A program made the position numbers and the translations under genes. DNA of 64,000 nucleotides, from NCBI GenBank assembly GCA_020638905.1, contig JACKHP010000020.1, positions 1 to 64,000 on the forward strand, read 5' to 3'. The notes beneath the pieces are model-generated. The model worked only from the letters and a program-made list of their open reading frames with translations, was not told where the DNA came from and made no database searches. This document shows, piece after piece, positions 32,777 through 41,451 of this stretch (positions are counted from its first letter, which is position 1; every line of letters starts with the position of its first letter). This DNA comes from Planctomycetota bacterium. GTDB lineage: Bacteria > Planctomycetota > B15-G4.

Positions 32777-34374
32777 GGGCCGGCGTCCTCGCGGCGCTGC
32801 TGCTGCTCGCGGCCTGCGGACCGGGCGATGCCCCGGCCGACGGTCCCGACGCGGGAGCGCCGTCCGCGGCGACGGACGTCGAGCGCGCGTCCGATCGCTG
32901 GCCGGACGGTCTCGAGTTCTCGGGCGCGAACCTCGTGCTGATCTCGATCGACACCCTGCGCGCCGACCGCCTGGGCGCCTACGGATACGACCGCGGCACG
33001 ACGCCGAACCTCGACGCCTTCGCGTCCGAGGCGGTGCTGTTCGAGGACGTCTACAGCAACTCGTGCAAGACCGCGTCGTCGCACATGAGCATGCTGACGT
33101 CGCAGCTCCCCACGGTGCACAAGGTGCGCAACCAGTCGGCACGGCTCGGCCTCGAGAGCCCCGTGCTGGCCGACAACCGGCTGTCCATCGCGCAGGTGCT
33201 GACGCGCAACGGCTACTGGAACGCGGCCTTCTGCGGCGGCGCGAACCTGAACCCGGCGATGGGCTTCGCCAAGGGCTTCCAGCGGCGCTTCGAGTCCGCC
33301 CCGGTCGACATCTCCGACATGGCGCAACGCGCGCGGCAGCGCCTGGCCGAGATCCGCGGGTCGGGCAGCCCGGGCTTCCTGTTCCTGCACACCTACCAGG
33401 TGCACGGGCCGTACCTGCCTCCGCGCCCCTTCCTCGAGCGCTTCGTGCGTGGCACGAACCCCACGCTCACGCCGCGCGTCGAGGCGCTCATCGACCTCCC
33501 GTTCCGCAAGCAGTGGAGCGCGATGAACCCCAGGGACGACCAACCCGGCGCGGTCGCCTTCTGGGACGGCAAGGAGTCGTTCGGTCCGGCCGAGGCCGCG
33601 TACCTGTCGGACCTGTACGACGGCGAGATCGCCTACGCCGACGACGTGCTCGGCAAGCTGTTCGAGCACATGCGGCGCGAGGGCTTCTTCGAGGACACCA
33701 TCGTCGTGCTGCTCGCCGACCACGGCGAGGAGTTCTTCGAGCACGGCGACTTCGAACACGACCAGCTCTACCGCGAACACCTGCACGTCCCGCTGCTGGT
33801 GCGCCTGCCGGGCGGGCGCCTGGGCGGCACCCGCGTGAGCGGACAGGCCGCGTTGATCGACGTGATGCCCACGCTGCTCGAGCTGCTGGCAGTCGGCGGA
33901 CCGGAGACCTTCGACGCGGCCCCGATGCAGGGCGAGTCGCTGGTCCCTGCGATGACGTCCCATCGCACGCGCAACCTGCCGGTGTTCTCCGAGCGCGTGA
34001 TGTTCCTGCCCGACGGAGAATACGACGCGACCCTGCGCGCGCCCGACAGCGCGGTCACCTTCCACAGCCGTCCGTCCGGGGGGACGCTGACCGCCTTCGA
34101 CCTCAGGCAGGACCCCGGTGAGCACGACGACCTCGCCTGCCAGCCCGGGGGCACCTTCTTCCCCGCGGCACGCGAGCGACTGAAGACCAAGATCGCCGAG
34201 GCGATGGCCCGCCGCGACGCGCTCGACAGCATCGACGCGGGCGGCACGACCCAGCTCGACTCGCTCGAGCAGGTCGAGAACCTGACGGCCCTCGGCTACG
34301 TGAGCAAGGACGGAGCCGAGGGAACCGAGCCCCTGGGCGAGGACCTGCTGGCCGGCTGGCCCGACGACTGCTGA
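32773..34374 (+). CDS. Sulfatase-superfamily lipoprotein, Thr nucleophile
   Basis: A 533-residue sulfatase-like protein. The lipobox is LLLLAAC (Cys 15). Metal ligands lie in LISIDTLRADRLGAYGY and LLADHGEEFFEHGDFEH, both well preserved. The nucleophile segment is SNSCKTASSHMSMLTS: by spacing to the conserved LTS, the Thr of KTASS rather than the Cys occupies the catalytic position, and no CxPxR is present. It is probably a phospho- or phosphonate-ester hydrolase or transferase rather than a sulfatase. C-terminal ALGYVSKDG is a typical family ending. Confidence 0.87.
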   Translation: MRAGVLAALLLLAACGPGDAPADGPDAGAPSAATDVERASDRWPDGLEFSGANLVLISIDTLRADRLGAYGYDRGTTPNLDAFASEAVLFEDVYSNSCKTASSHMSMLTSQLPTVHKVRNQSARLGLESPVLADNRLSIAQVLTRNGYWNAAFCGGANLNPAMGFAKGFQRRFESAPVDISDMAQRARQRLAEIRGSGSPGFLFLHTYQVHGPYLPPRPFLERFVRGTNPTLTPRVEALIDLPFRKQWSAMNPRDDQPGAVAFWDGKESFGPAEAAYLSDLYDGEIAYADDVLGKLFEHMRREGFFEDTIVVLLADHGEEFFEHGDFEHDQLYREHLHVPLLVRLPGGRLGGTRVSGQAALIDVMPTLLELLAVGGPETFDAAPMQGESLVPAMTSHRTRNLPVFSERVMFLPDGEYDATLRAPDSAVTFHSRPSGGTLTAFDLRQDPGEHDDLACQPGGTFFPAARERLKTKIAEAMARRDALDSIDAGGTTQLDSLEQVENLTALGYVSKDGAEGTEPLGEDLLAGWPDDC

Positions 34375-34462
34375 CCGGCCACGGCGCGGCGCGAGCGCCC
34401 GGTTCACCCCGAGCGAGCGGGGCGCGTGGCTCCGAGCCGACGCAGCCTGCCGGCCCTTTCCC

Positions 34463-34870
34463 TCAGGCCGCCCCGGGACCGCTGTAGTCGACGAAGTTCT
34501 GCGGCGACTCGTAGAGTCGCATGCGGTGCAGGCCCGGGCCGAGATGCGGTCGGAGCTGCTCCCACATCGCGGCCACCACGTTCTCGGCGGTGGTCACCTT
34601 GCCGGCCAGCCAGGGCACGTCGGACTCGAGGTTGCGGTGGTCGATGGCGCGGAACAGCACCTCGTCGAGCACCTGGGCGATGACGTTCAGATCCATCACC
34701 ATGCCGGTCACGGGATCGACGTCGCCGCGCACGGTCACGTCGAGCACGTAGTTGTGCCCGTGCAGGTTGGCGCACGGACCATACAGCCGGCGGTTCTCGT
34801 CGTCGGAGAGACGATCGCACCACAACCGGTGCGCCGCCGAGAACTCCAGTCTGCGGCTGAGTTCGAACAT
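34463..34870 (-). CDS. 6-pyruvoyl-tetrahydropterin synthase/QueD family enzyme
   Basis: A 135-residue tunnelling-fold enzyme. Zinc ligands are H14 in FSAAHRL and H37, H39 in LHGHNY; the catalytic cysteine is C33 in GPCANLHGHN, and a glutamate in LYESPQN anchors the pterin. Family members make 6-carboxy-tetrahydropterin for queuosine (QueD) or 6-pyruvoyl-tetrahydropterin. No other queuosine gene is nearby, so the branch is not fixed. ATG 34870 is chosen from the normal MFELSRRLEFSAAH start. Confidence 0.9.
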   Translation of the reverse strand: MFELSRRLEFSAAHRLWCDRLSDDENRRLYGPCANLHGHNYVLDVTVRGDVDPVTGMVMDLNVIAQVLDEVLFRAIDHRNLESDVPWLAGKVTTAENVVAAMWEQLRPHLGPGLHRMRLYESPQNFVDYSGPGAA

Positions 34871-35383
34871 GGCGTCGTGATATCGCGTCCCCGGCCGGGC
34901 GCGCAAGGGCAAGCCCCGGAGCCCGATCGCAGCTGCCGGGGGTCACCATTCCTTCCGAGGCCCGATCCGGGGGGTGGCCCTCCCTCGGGGACCCCCTTCC
35001 GCGGGTCTGCGGCGACCCGGGACCGCACCTCGCCGCCCCGCCGTGACGCGACGGGATCACCCTGAAGCCCCGCGCCCTGCTGCGGCAGGCTTTCCGGCAT
35101 CCTCTCGGCGTTCGCCGAGACCCATCGGACGACCGCGGCGAGCTCTCGGACGGGCTCCGGGCGGCGTATCGGTCGGTGATCCACGAACCGGGCCTGGCGT
35201 CCTGACCGGACTTGCCACGGCAGCCTCCACTGGCCAGGTCCCGAGACCCTTGCTATGATCGCCCTCTTCCCCCGCGCTCGGAAAACCGTGGTCGGAGGGA
35301 GGGGTCGGAGGCCCGCGTGGCCTCCGGCGAACGACGTTGGCGGCGAGCGGGACATCCGGTTCCGCTCGATCAGGAGACAGATG
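34871..35383. other. Intergenic region, 513 bp
   Basis: No gene is supported here. It carries the upstream region of the pterin enzyme (minus strand) and a good promoter at 35231-35259 for the small gene at 35384, which would have an unusually long leader of about 118 bases. That leader contains GGAGGGAGGGGTCGGAGG-type purine runs (35295-35312). Confidence 0.5.
35231..35259 (+). promoter_or_regulatory. Extended -10 promoter of the 66-residue protein gene
   Basis: TGGCCA (35231-35236), 17-base spacer and TATGAT (35254-35259), with an upstream TGC forming the extended -10 TGCTATGAT. Confidence 0.65.
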
Positions 35384-35584
35384 ATGACCACCCTCGAATT
35401 GTGCGCGAAGCTCGACAGCCTCGAGCCGGGCGAGATCGCGACCCTGTTCTTCAAGGACGGCGAGGTCATCCGCGGCGGCATGCTCTACAACTCGATCCAG
35501 CAGCGCGGCGTCATCATCGATCCCGACAGCGAGACCCAGCGTCGTTTCGAGGCCAGCGAGGTCTCCCGCATCTCCCGGCGCTGA
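35384..35584 (+). CDS. 66-residue protein, possible small beta-barrel
   Basis: A small conserved-looking protein not assigned to a family. The core GEIATLFFKDGEVIRGGMLY, a GVIIDPDSE turn and a final VSRISR resemble the strand order of Sm-like/LSm barrels (a dG..i.G motif followed by a V..I ending), but this is only by eye. AGGAG (35372-35376) is seven bases before ATG 35384 and four before ATG 35381. An A-type Fe-S carrier gene follows 193 bp downstream with its own -10. Confidence 0.7.
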   Translation: MTTLELCAKLDSLEPGEIATLFFKDGEVIRGGMLYNSIQQRGVIIDPDSETQRRFEASEVSRISRR

Positions 35585-35777
35585 GCGCGCCGACGACCCC
35601 GGGCGACATGCTCCGGGCCGAGAAGAACCCCGTCGATCGGACGAAGGGCGCCCGAGGCGTCCCGAGCCGCGCCTCGATCGGGGGCCGCCGCCCGTCCGGC
35701 TGCTAGACTGGACGCTGGACGGCGCTCCCCGGCGCGCGACCTCTCTCACCATCCCCAGATCCCGTAGGACTTCCGCG

Positions 35778-36104
35778 ATGATCACCCTCACCGAGAGCGC
35801 GGCCTCCGAGGTCCGCCGCATCATGGACGAGCAGGGCCTGGCACAGGGCACCTACCTGCGCCTCGGCGTCTCGGGCGGCGGCTGCAGCGGCTTCTCGTAC
35901 GTCATGACCTTCGACAGCGACGTCAAGGACGGTGACGTCGTGTCCGAGTTCCACGGCCTCAAGGTGGCCCTCGACGGCGAGGCGCAGCCCTACCTCGACA
36001 ACACCGTGCTCGACTTCAACGACGACGTGAACAAGCGGGGCTTCGTGTTCAACAACCCCAACGCGTCGGGCACCTGCGGCTGCGGCAGCTCGTTCTCGGT
36101 CTGA
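35778..36104 (+). CDS. A-type Fe-S cluster carrier (ErpA-like)
   Basis: A 108-residue HesB/IscA domain protein. Ligand cysteines are C36 in GGGCSGFSY and C100, C102 in TCGCGSSF. It lies outside the ISC operon, as ErpA usually does, and may deliver clusters to a different set of targets. TAGACT (35704-35709) is a probable -10 with a 62-base leader. Confidence 0.92.
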   Translation: MITLTESAASEVRRIMDEQGLAQGTYLRLGVSGGGCSGFSYVMTFDSDVKDGDVVSEFHGLKVALDGEAQPYLDNTVLDFNDDVNKRGFVFNNPNASGTCGCGSSFSV

Positions 36105-36114
36105 CCCGAAGACC

Positions 36115-36139
36115 GGTCGGCGCGATCTCCGTGCCGACC
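36115..36139. terminator. Hairpin between convergent ErpA-like and SIR2-STAND genes
   Basis: GGTCGGC (36115-36121) and GCCGACC (36133-36139) form a 7-bp stem with an 11-base loop, 11 bases after the ErpA-like stop. Confidence 0.5.
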
Positions 36140-36189
36140 ACGAGCTGCCACGCGGGCGGCGCGATGTCCACGCGCTCGCCCGACGTCCG

Positions 36190-36432
36190 TCAGGCGCGGC
36201 CGCCGCCCGGACGCGACGGGCCGCCGGGACGCCCGCCGCCCGGTCCTCCACGTCCGCCGCCCGGTCCACCGCGTCCGCCACCGGCTCCGCCCTGACGCGC
36301 GCCCGCCGGGCCGCCGGGACGTCCGCCCCCGCCCGGTCGACCCCCGCCTCCGGGACGACCACCGCGTCCGCCGCCGCGCGGGCCACCGCGTCCGCCGGGG
36401 CCGCCCGGACCACCGGGGCCACGTCGGCGTCC
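36190..36432. repeat. Low-complexity GGR/RGG-coding repeat
   Basis: Imperfect tandem units coding GGRGGP / GGGRPG repeats on the minus strand (about 80 codons, nearly all Gly, Arg and Pro). This is the tail of the SIR2-STAND protein. Confidence 0.85.
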
Positions 36433-38607
36433 GCCGAGCTTCTCCTGCAGCCGCAGGAGCTCGGCGTGGCCAGGCGAGAAGCGCAGGCCCTCGTCGACCG
36501 CCTCGAGCGCCTCCTTCTTGCGCGTCAGCGCCAGGAGGCAACGCGCGCGGTTCGCCTGCACGACGGCGTTGTGCTCGCGCTCGGCCGCGTCGCCGGGCTG
36601 GCGCCAGAGCGCCTGGTCGAAGGCCGCCAGGGCCTCGGTCCAGCGCGAGAAACCGGTCTCGAAACGCCCGCGGTCGAACCAGAAGTGGACGTCGTTGCGC
36701 GCCGACTCTTCTCCGGCCTCGAAGAACTTGCCGAGCACGAGCGGAGCCATCGGCTCGCCGCGACGGGCGCGGATCAGCTCGGACGGCAGGTGGAAGACGG
36801 TCGGGTCGTCGACGCTGCCCGTCCCGAGGGTCTTGAGCATGTCGATCATGAGCGCGTCGCGCGGCCCCTCTTCGGGAGCCAGGACGCGCACGGCCGTCGC
36901 GGCCACGAGCGGATGGTGGGTGCGGAACGCACCGGTGCGCGTGGTCGCCAGGGCGCCGCCGAGCGGAATCATGACCTTCTCGTCGAGCTCGGGCTCGTCG
37001 ACCTCGACGAGGCGCGAGAGATGGCCACGTCCGAGCGACATGCCGTGCTGATGCACGAGCGCCACCGCCAGGAACGCGCGCTTGAGCAGCGCCGCGTCCG
37101 GGCGCTCCTCGAGCGCCACGACGTCGGCCTGCAGGCGATCGACGAGGGACGACCCCGTGCGCACCAGCACGAGCCGGTCGAGCAGCGGACCGTCGGCCGA
37201 CTGCAGCTCGGCGGCGGCCGTGGCCGCATCCTTGCCGGCAGGCAGGCGACCGGCGGCGGACAGCGCCTCGGCCAGACGCGCCGACTCGTCGGCCGACGGC
37301 GCCGCCAGCGTCACGTCGTGACGCTCGACGTGCGGGCGCACGCGGTGGTCGAGTCCCGAGCGGTCCCACGCGTCGGCGTCGGCGGCCACGACGAAACGCG
37401 CCTTGCCGCCGCCGTGCGCCGCGAGACTGCGCAGCAGCACCGGCAGGTTCGTGAGCTGCTCACCTCCGTCGACGACGAACACGGCGCGCGCGTCGTCGGC
37501 CTCGGCCGGCACGTAGCCGTCGGGAAGTCCGGTGCCGATCTCGCGCCAGAAGACGCGCAGGCCCTTGGTCCCGCGGGACGACAGGTCCCAGGCGATGCGC
37601 CGCAGCAGCGTCGTCTTGCCCTCGCCGGAGCGCGCCTTGACGAGCGCCATCGGCACCTTGTTCTCGGGCGCGTCGCCCAGCACGAAGTCGACCACCGCGG
37701 CGGCCGCGTCGCGGGACGCGTCACGTCCGGCGGCGATGGGCGTCCACGACGAACTCTCGCCGAGGCCGAAATCGGCCAGGGCCGTCGCGTCGTTCGGGTC
37801 GACGCCGGCGCGCATGGCCTCGTCGAGCTCGCTGAAGCCGGGCGGCGGATTGCCGGTGGCCGGCTTGGGGACCTCGAGTTCCTCGAGCAGCCCGGCGAGC
37901 TGCTCGAGCGCCTTGCTGGCCGAGAGGTCGGCCGGGAACTCGAGCATCGACATGCCGTAGTGCATGCTCGCGCGCAGCGCCGCGGCCGGGTCGGCCGAGC
38001 CTGCCGGGATGAGCACCATGTTCGGCGGGACGTGCCCGTTGAACACGCGCGAGACGTCCTCGAGCAGCTCGGTGAGGTCGGGGTCGCCCAGCTCGAAGCC
38101 GGTGAACAGCACCGTGCGCTTGAAGGTCTCACGCAGGAAGGCCTGGTAGCGGCTGTCGGGCGTGGTCAGCGCCTTGCGGTCCTTGGTCGTGAGCACGAGT
38201 CCCGCGGGACGCTTCACCGAACCGCACAGCCGCACGATGAAGGGGTCCTTGCGGTCGTACGCGCCCTTGAGTCCCTTGCTGTCGGCGTCGAACACCCGCG
38301 GCGGCGCCTCTTCGGCCAGGTCTTTGGGGACGGACGCGTCGAGCGCGTCGCTCACGGCGGTCGTGATGATTCCCGGCTGCCGCAGGCGGAAGAGCATCGC
38401 CAGTCCGCCGTCGGCACCGCTCGCGAATCGCGGATCGTCGGCCAGCGTCTGCCGGTCGCCGTCACCCAGCGCCTCGCGCAACGCCTTGCGCGACGAGACG
38501 TCGGCGGTCCCGTGCTTGGGGCCGACGATGACCGCCAGCTTTCGGGAACGGGTGGCGGCGCGGAGGTTCTTGAAGACACCTCCGTCGATCCAGCGAGGCT
38601 TGCTCAT
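36190..38607 (-). CDS. SIR2-like / STAND-type P-loop / TPR protein with RG-rich tail
   Basis: An 805-residue multidomain protein. Residues 1-230 resemble SIR2_2-type domains: IITTAVSDAL (80-89), FIVRLCGSVKRPAGLVLT (123-140) and RTVLFTGFELGDPDL (164-178). The usual GAGxS is VGPKHG, the TTN asparagine is A84 and the KLHG histidine is C128, so NAD chemistry is doubtful. A P-loop domain follows: Walker A ARSGEGKTT (325-333; first Gly replaced by Ala) and Walker B VFVVDGG (D380). A helical region and TPR-like repeats (640-725) precede an 80-residue Gly/Arg/Pro tail. The architecture recalls STAND immune proteins, but no defence neighbours are present. ATG 38607 fits the promoter. Confidence 0.8.
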   Translation of the reverse strand: MSKPRWIDGGVFKNLRAATRSRKLAVIVGPKHGTADVSSRKALREALGDGDRQTLADDPRFASGADGGLAMLFRLRQPGIITTAVSDALDASVPKDLAEEAPPRVFDADSKGLKGAYDRKDPFIVRLCGSVKRPAGLVLTTKDRKALTTPDSRYQAFLRETFKRTVLFTGFELGDPDLTELLEDVSRVFNGHVPPNMVLIPAGSADPAAALRASMHYGMSMLEFPADLSASKALEQLAGLLEELEVPKPATGNPPPGFSELDEAMRAGVDPNDATALADFGLGESSSWTPIAAGRDASRDAAAAVVDFVLGDAPENKVPMALVKARSGEGKTTLLRRIAWDLSSRGTKGLRVFWREIGTGLPDGYVPAEADDARAVFVVDGGEQLTNLPVLLRSLAAHGGGKARFVVAADADAWDRSGLDHRVRPHVERHDVTLAAPSADESARLAEALSAAGRLPAGKDAATAAAELQSADGPLLDRLVLVRTGSSLVDRLQADVVALEERPDAALLKRAFLAVALVHQHGMSLGRGHLSRLVEVDEPELDEKVMIPLGGALATTRTGAFRTHHPLVAATAVRVLAPEEGPRDALMIDMLKTLGTGSVDDPTVFHLPSELIRARRGEPMAPLVLGKFFEAGEESARNDVHFWFDRGRFETGFSRWTEALAAFDQALWRQPGDAAEREHNAVVQANRARCLLALTRKKEALEAVDEGLRFSPGHAELLRLQEKLGGRRRGPGGPGGPGGRGGPRGGGRGGRPGGGGRPGGGGRPGGPAGARQGGAGGGRGGPGGGRGGPGGGRPGGPSRPGGGRA

Positions 38608-38692
38608 GACAGGGATCCTGGGGCCGCCGGTCAGGGACGCGGCCTGGTGACACGCTGCCGGCGGCGACGGCTCGGGGCGCGAGGGGCGGCCC

Positions 38693-38721
38693 AAGCTAAA
38701 CGTCCGCCATCGGGGTGTCAA
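38693..38721 (-). promoter_or_regulatory. Near-consensus promoter of the SIR2-STAND gene
   Basis: Minus strand TTGACA (38721-38716, perfect consensus), 17-base spacer, TAGCTT (38698-38693). Predicted start about 38686, giving a leader of ~79 bases to ATG 38607. Confidence 0.75.
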
Positions 38722-38866
38722 ACCGCTCGACGCCGCAATGCGCGACTGCCCCCGTTCGGCCCACGACCCGGCACGCACTCCGGCGTTCGCCCTCCAGCAG
38801 GTGGACTTGCCCGACCGGGAGCCGTATCACGGGCACTCCCTCGACCCAGCCCCCCGGAGTGAGCCC

Positions 38867-40108
38867 ATGGCCGCGCGCAAGTCCCCGCCCCGTCGCACGT
38901 CGTCCCCCACCCGGAAGCGCTCGGTCGGACACGCGCTCATCGGGCAGTCGGGCGGACCCACGGTGGTCATCAACCAGTCGCTCGTGGGCATCGTCGAGGC
39001 GGCCGTCGGGGCGGCCCACATCGACAAGGTCTTCGGCGCCCGGCACGGCGTGAAGGGCATCCTGGCCGACGACCTGGTGCGGCTCGACACCCAGGGCAAG
39101 GCCGTCCTCGAGAAGGTCGCCGGGACGCCGGCCGCGGCCCTCGGGTCGGTGCGCAAGAAGCCGACGCGCGAGGAGTGCCTCGCGATGTTCGAGACCTTCC
39201 GCAAGCGCGACATCCGCTTCGTGTTCTACATCGGCGGCAACGATTCGGCCGAGACGGCCAACATCCTGCTCGAGACCTCGCGCTCCGTCGGGCACGAGCT
39301 GCGCGTCATCCACGTGCCGAAGACGATCGACAACGACCTGCGTGTCACCGACCACTGCCCGGGCTACGGCAGCGCGGCGAAGTTCGTGGCCCAGGCGTTC
39401 CTGGGAGACGACCTCGACAACCGCTCGCTGCCCGGCATCAAGATCGACATCGTCATGGGACGGCACGCGGGCTTCCTGACCGCGGCCTCGGTGCTGGGAC
39501 GCCGCCACGCCGACGACGGTCCGCACCTCGTCTACGTGCCCGAGGTGGCCTTCGACGAGCAGCGCTTCCTCGACGACGTGGCCGACGTGTACGCCCGCCG
39601 CGGACGCTGCCTGGTCGCGGTCAGCGAGGGCGTGCACGACGCGTCCGGGGTGACGCTCGCCGAGCGCATCGCGACGTCCGCGGAGCACGACGCGCACGGC
39701 AACGTCCAGCTCTCGGGCTCGGGCGCGCTGGGCGACTGGCTGGCCGCGCGCGTCAAGCAGGCCCTGCCGGGGACGCGCGTGCGCGCCGACACGTTCGGCT
39801 ACCTGCAACGCTCGTTCGCCGGTTGCGTGAGCGAGCGCGACGCCAAGGAGGCGCGCATGGTCGGACGCGACGCCGTGCGCTACTCGCGCACGCACGAATC
39901 GGGCACGGTCGTGCTCGAGCGGGCGCCCGGCAAGTCCTACCGCTGCAGGACGGCCCTCGCGCCGCTCGACCAGGTGGCGCGCTTCACCAAGTCGATGCCG
40001 CGCGCCTTCGTGAACAAGCGCGGCAACGACATCACGCAGGCGTTCGTCACCTACGCGACCCCGCTGGCCGGCAAGCTGCACCCCGTGGGACGGCTCAAGG
40101 GCATCTGA
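38867..40108 (+). CDS. PPi-dependent 6-phosphofructokinase
   Basis: A 413-residue phosphofructokinase. The donor-site motif is GGNDS (123-127) and the catalytic loop PKTIDND (151-157). The lysine in PKTIDND and the acidic residue in GGNDS are the features that separate pyrophosphate-using from ATP-using enzymes (GGDGS and PGTIDND). It interconverts fructose 6-phosphate and fructose 1,6-bisphosphate, so works in both glycolysis and gluconeogenesis. A basic N-terminus (residues 1-18) precedes the fold. ATG 38867 follows a GGAG. Confidence 0.92.
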   Translation: MAARKSPPRRTSSPTRKRSVGHALIGQSGGPTVVINQSLVGIVEAAVGAAHIDKVFGARHGVKGILADDLVRLDTQGKAVLEKVAGTPAAALGSVRKKPTREECLAMFETFRKRDIRFVFYIGGNDSAETANILLETSRSVGHELRVIHVPKTIDNDLRVTDHCPGYGSAAKFVAQAFLGDDLDNRSLPGIKIDIVMGRHAGFLTAASVLGRRHADDGPHLVYVPEVAFDEQRFLDDVADVYARRGRCLVAVSEGVHDASGVTLAERIATSAEHDAHGNVQLSGSGALGDWLAARVKQALPGTRVRADTFGYLQRSFAGCVSERDAKEARMVGRDAVRYSRTHESGTVVLERAPGKSYRCRTALAPLDQVARFTKSMPRAFVNKRGNDITQAFVTYATPLAGKLHPVGRLKGI

Positions 40109-40115
40109 GCGGAGG

Positions 40116-40562
40116 TCAGCCCTCGAGCTTGCGCGCCAGCCACTCGAGGTGCCGCGGCTCGACCGGCTCGAGCCCGAACGGGTAGCGATAGCCGTTGCCC
40201 GAGAGCGAGCGCAGCCCGGCCACCAGCACGAACAGGAAGTTCATCAGGCCGATGCACCACCACATCAGCGCCCCGATCCACCAGGTCACGATCAGCACGA
40301 AGAACGGCACCGACGCGGCGTAGAGCAGCAGCATCGTGAGCTGGAAGTTGAGCGCGGCACGCGCCTCCTCGGCGATGAAGCGGTTCTCGCGGCGTCCGAT
40401 GCAGACCGCGAGCGGACCGACGACGCTCGCCAGGGGGAGGCTCACCAGCGCGGCCATGTGGGCCGCCATGCCCCACCAACGGTCGGCTGGCGACTCGGGC
40501 AGCGGACGATCGCCGTCGCGGCTCGCGGGGAAGTCGGCGAGATCGTTCGAGGCGTGGTCCAC
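40116..40562 (-). CDS. DUF4870 membrane protein
   Basis: A 148-residue membrane protein of the DUF4870 (Tic20-like) family. The opening ADRWWGMAAHMAALVSLPL, the central RFIAEEARAALNFQLTMLLLY and three to four hydrophobic segments are typical. GTG 40562 with TGGAG upstream gives the full family N-terminus; ATG 40472 would remove part of it. Function unknown. It converges on the PFK gene with 7 bp between stops. Confidence 0.82.
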   Translation of the reverse strand: MDHASNDLADFPASRDGDRPLPESPADRWWGMAAHMAALVSLPLASVVGPLAVCIGRRENRFIAEEARAALNFQLTMLLLYAASVPFFVLIVTWWIGALMWWCIGLMNFLFVLVAGLRSLSGNGYRYPFGLEPVEPRHLEWLARKLEG

Positions 40563-40629
40563 GAGGCGGCTCCAGTGCGGGTGCGGGGCGGAGGACGACG
40601 CAGACGTTGGGATCGGCGCGGCCCCGGTT

Positions 40630-41451
40630 TCAGGCCACGCCCGCGTAGTGCTCGAGCACGTCGGTGCGCGTGAGCACACCGAGCAGCATGTCGTCGACCA
40701 CCACCGGCAGCGCCGAGACGTGCGAGCCGAGCATCAGCGAGACCGCGTGCGAGACCGGATCGCGCGGGTCGACCACGTTGAACTCGCGTGCCATGACCTC
40801 GCCCACGGTCGGCACGGCCGGCGCGGCCTCGCCGCGCGACGCGGCCAGCGCGCTCGCCACGCGCGCCCGCCCGACGCCGACGCGGATGTCGCGATCGGAG
40901 ATCATGCCCACGAGGTCGTCCTCGACCATCACGGGGATGTGGCGCAGCCGCCAGTCGGTGCACAGCGCGAGCGCCTCTTCGAGCGACTGCTGCGGCGCGA
41001 GCACCACCGTGGGCTGGCGCATGACGGCCTCGACGTCGGCGTCCACCTCGTCGGCGTGGGCCGGGTCACGGCACAGGTCGCGGAACGCGGCCACCAGGTT
41101 CGTCTCGGTGATGATGCCCGCAGGATGCCCGTCGAGCAGCACCGGCAGCGCACCCAGCGCCTGCTCGACCATGCGCGCGGCGGCCACCGGGCCGCGCTCG
41201 TCGCCGGCCACCGTGACGACCGGCGAGCTCATCACGTCGCGCACGCACACGCCCTCGCCGGGGCTCCCCAGCGCGTGTCCGCCCGTGCCCAGCGGCAGAT
41301 CGCGGTCGGAGACGACACCCACGTAGGTGCCGTCGGACTGCACCGGGAGGTGACGGTACCCATGCGTCTCCATGAGGCGCACGGCCTCCTCGACGGATGC
41401 GTCCGGGGCCACCGTCACGGGATGACGGGTCATGAACCGGGAGACCTGCAT
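40630..41451 (-). CDS. Protein with four CBS domains
   Basis: A 273-residue cytoplasmic protein made of two Bateman modules, i.e. four CBS motifs at roughly 1-60, 65-130, 140-195 and 210-270. Each shows the M(T/S)xxPVTV opening and LPVV/HIPVM strand with a GV/GMI-SDRD or TRTD ending. Such proteins bind adenine nucleotides (AMP, ATP, SAM) and regulate partners, but no effector domain is fused and the partner is not evident. A -10 (TATCAT, 41557-41552) lies about 100 bases upstream. Confidence 0.9.
   Translation of the reverse strand: MQVSRFMTRHPVTVAPDASVEEAVRLMETHGYRHLPVQSDGTYVGVVSDRDLPLGTGGHALGSPGEGVCVRDVMSSPVVTVAGDERGPVAAARMVEQALGALPVLLDGHPAGIITETNLVAAFRDLCRDPAHADEVDADVEAVMRQPTVVLAPQQSLEEALALCTDWRLRHIPVMVEDDLVGMISDRDIRVGVGRARVASALAASRGEAAPAVPTVGEVMAREFNVVDPRDPVSHAVSLMLGSHVSALPVVVDDMLLGVLTRTDVLEHYAGVA

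Noticed and set aside
36190..41451. A defence island around the SIR2-STAND gene
   Set aside because: Neighbours are a phosphofructokinase, DUF4870, CBS and Fe-S carrier genes; no nuclease, methylase, integrase or toxin gene was seen.
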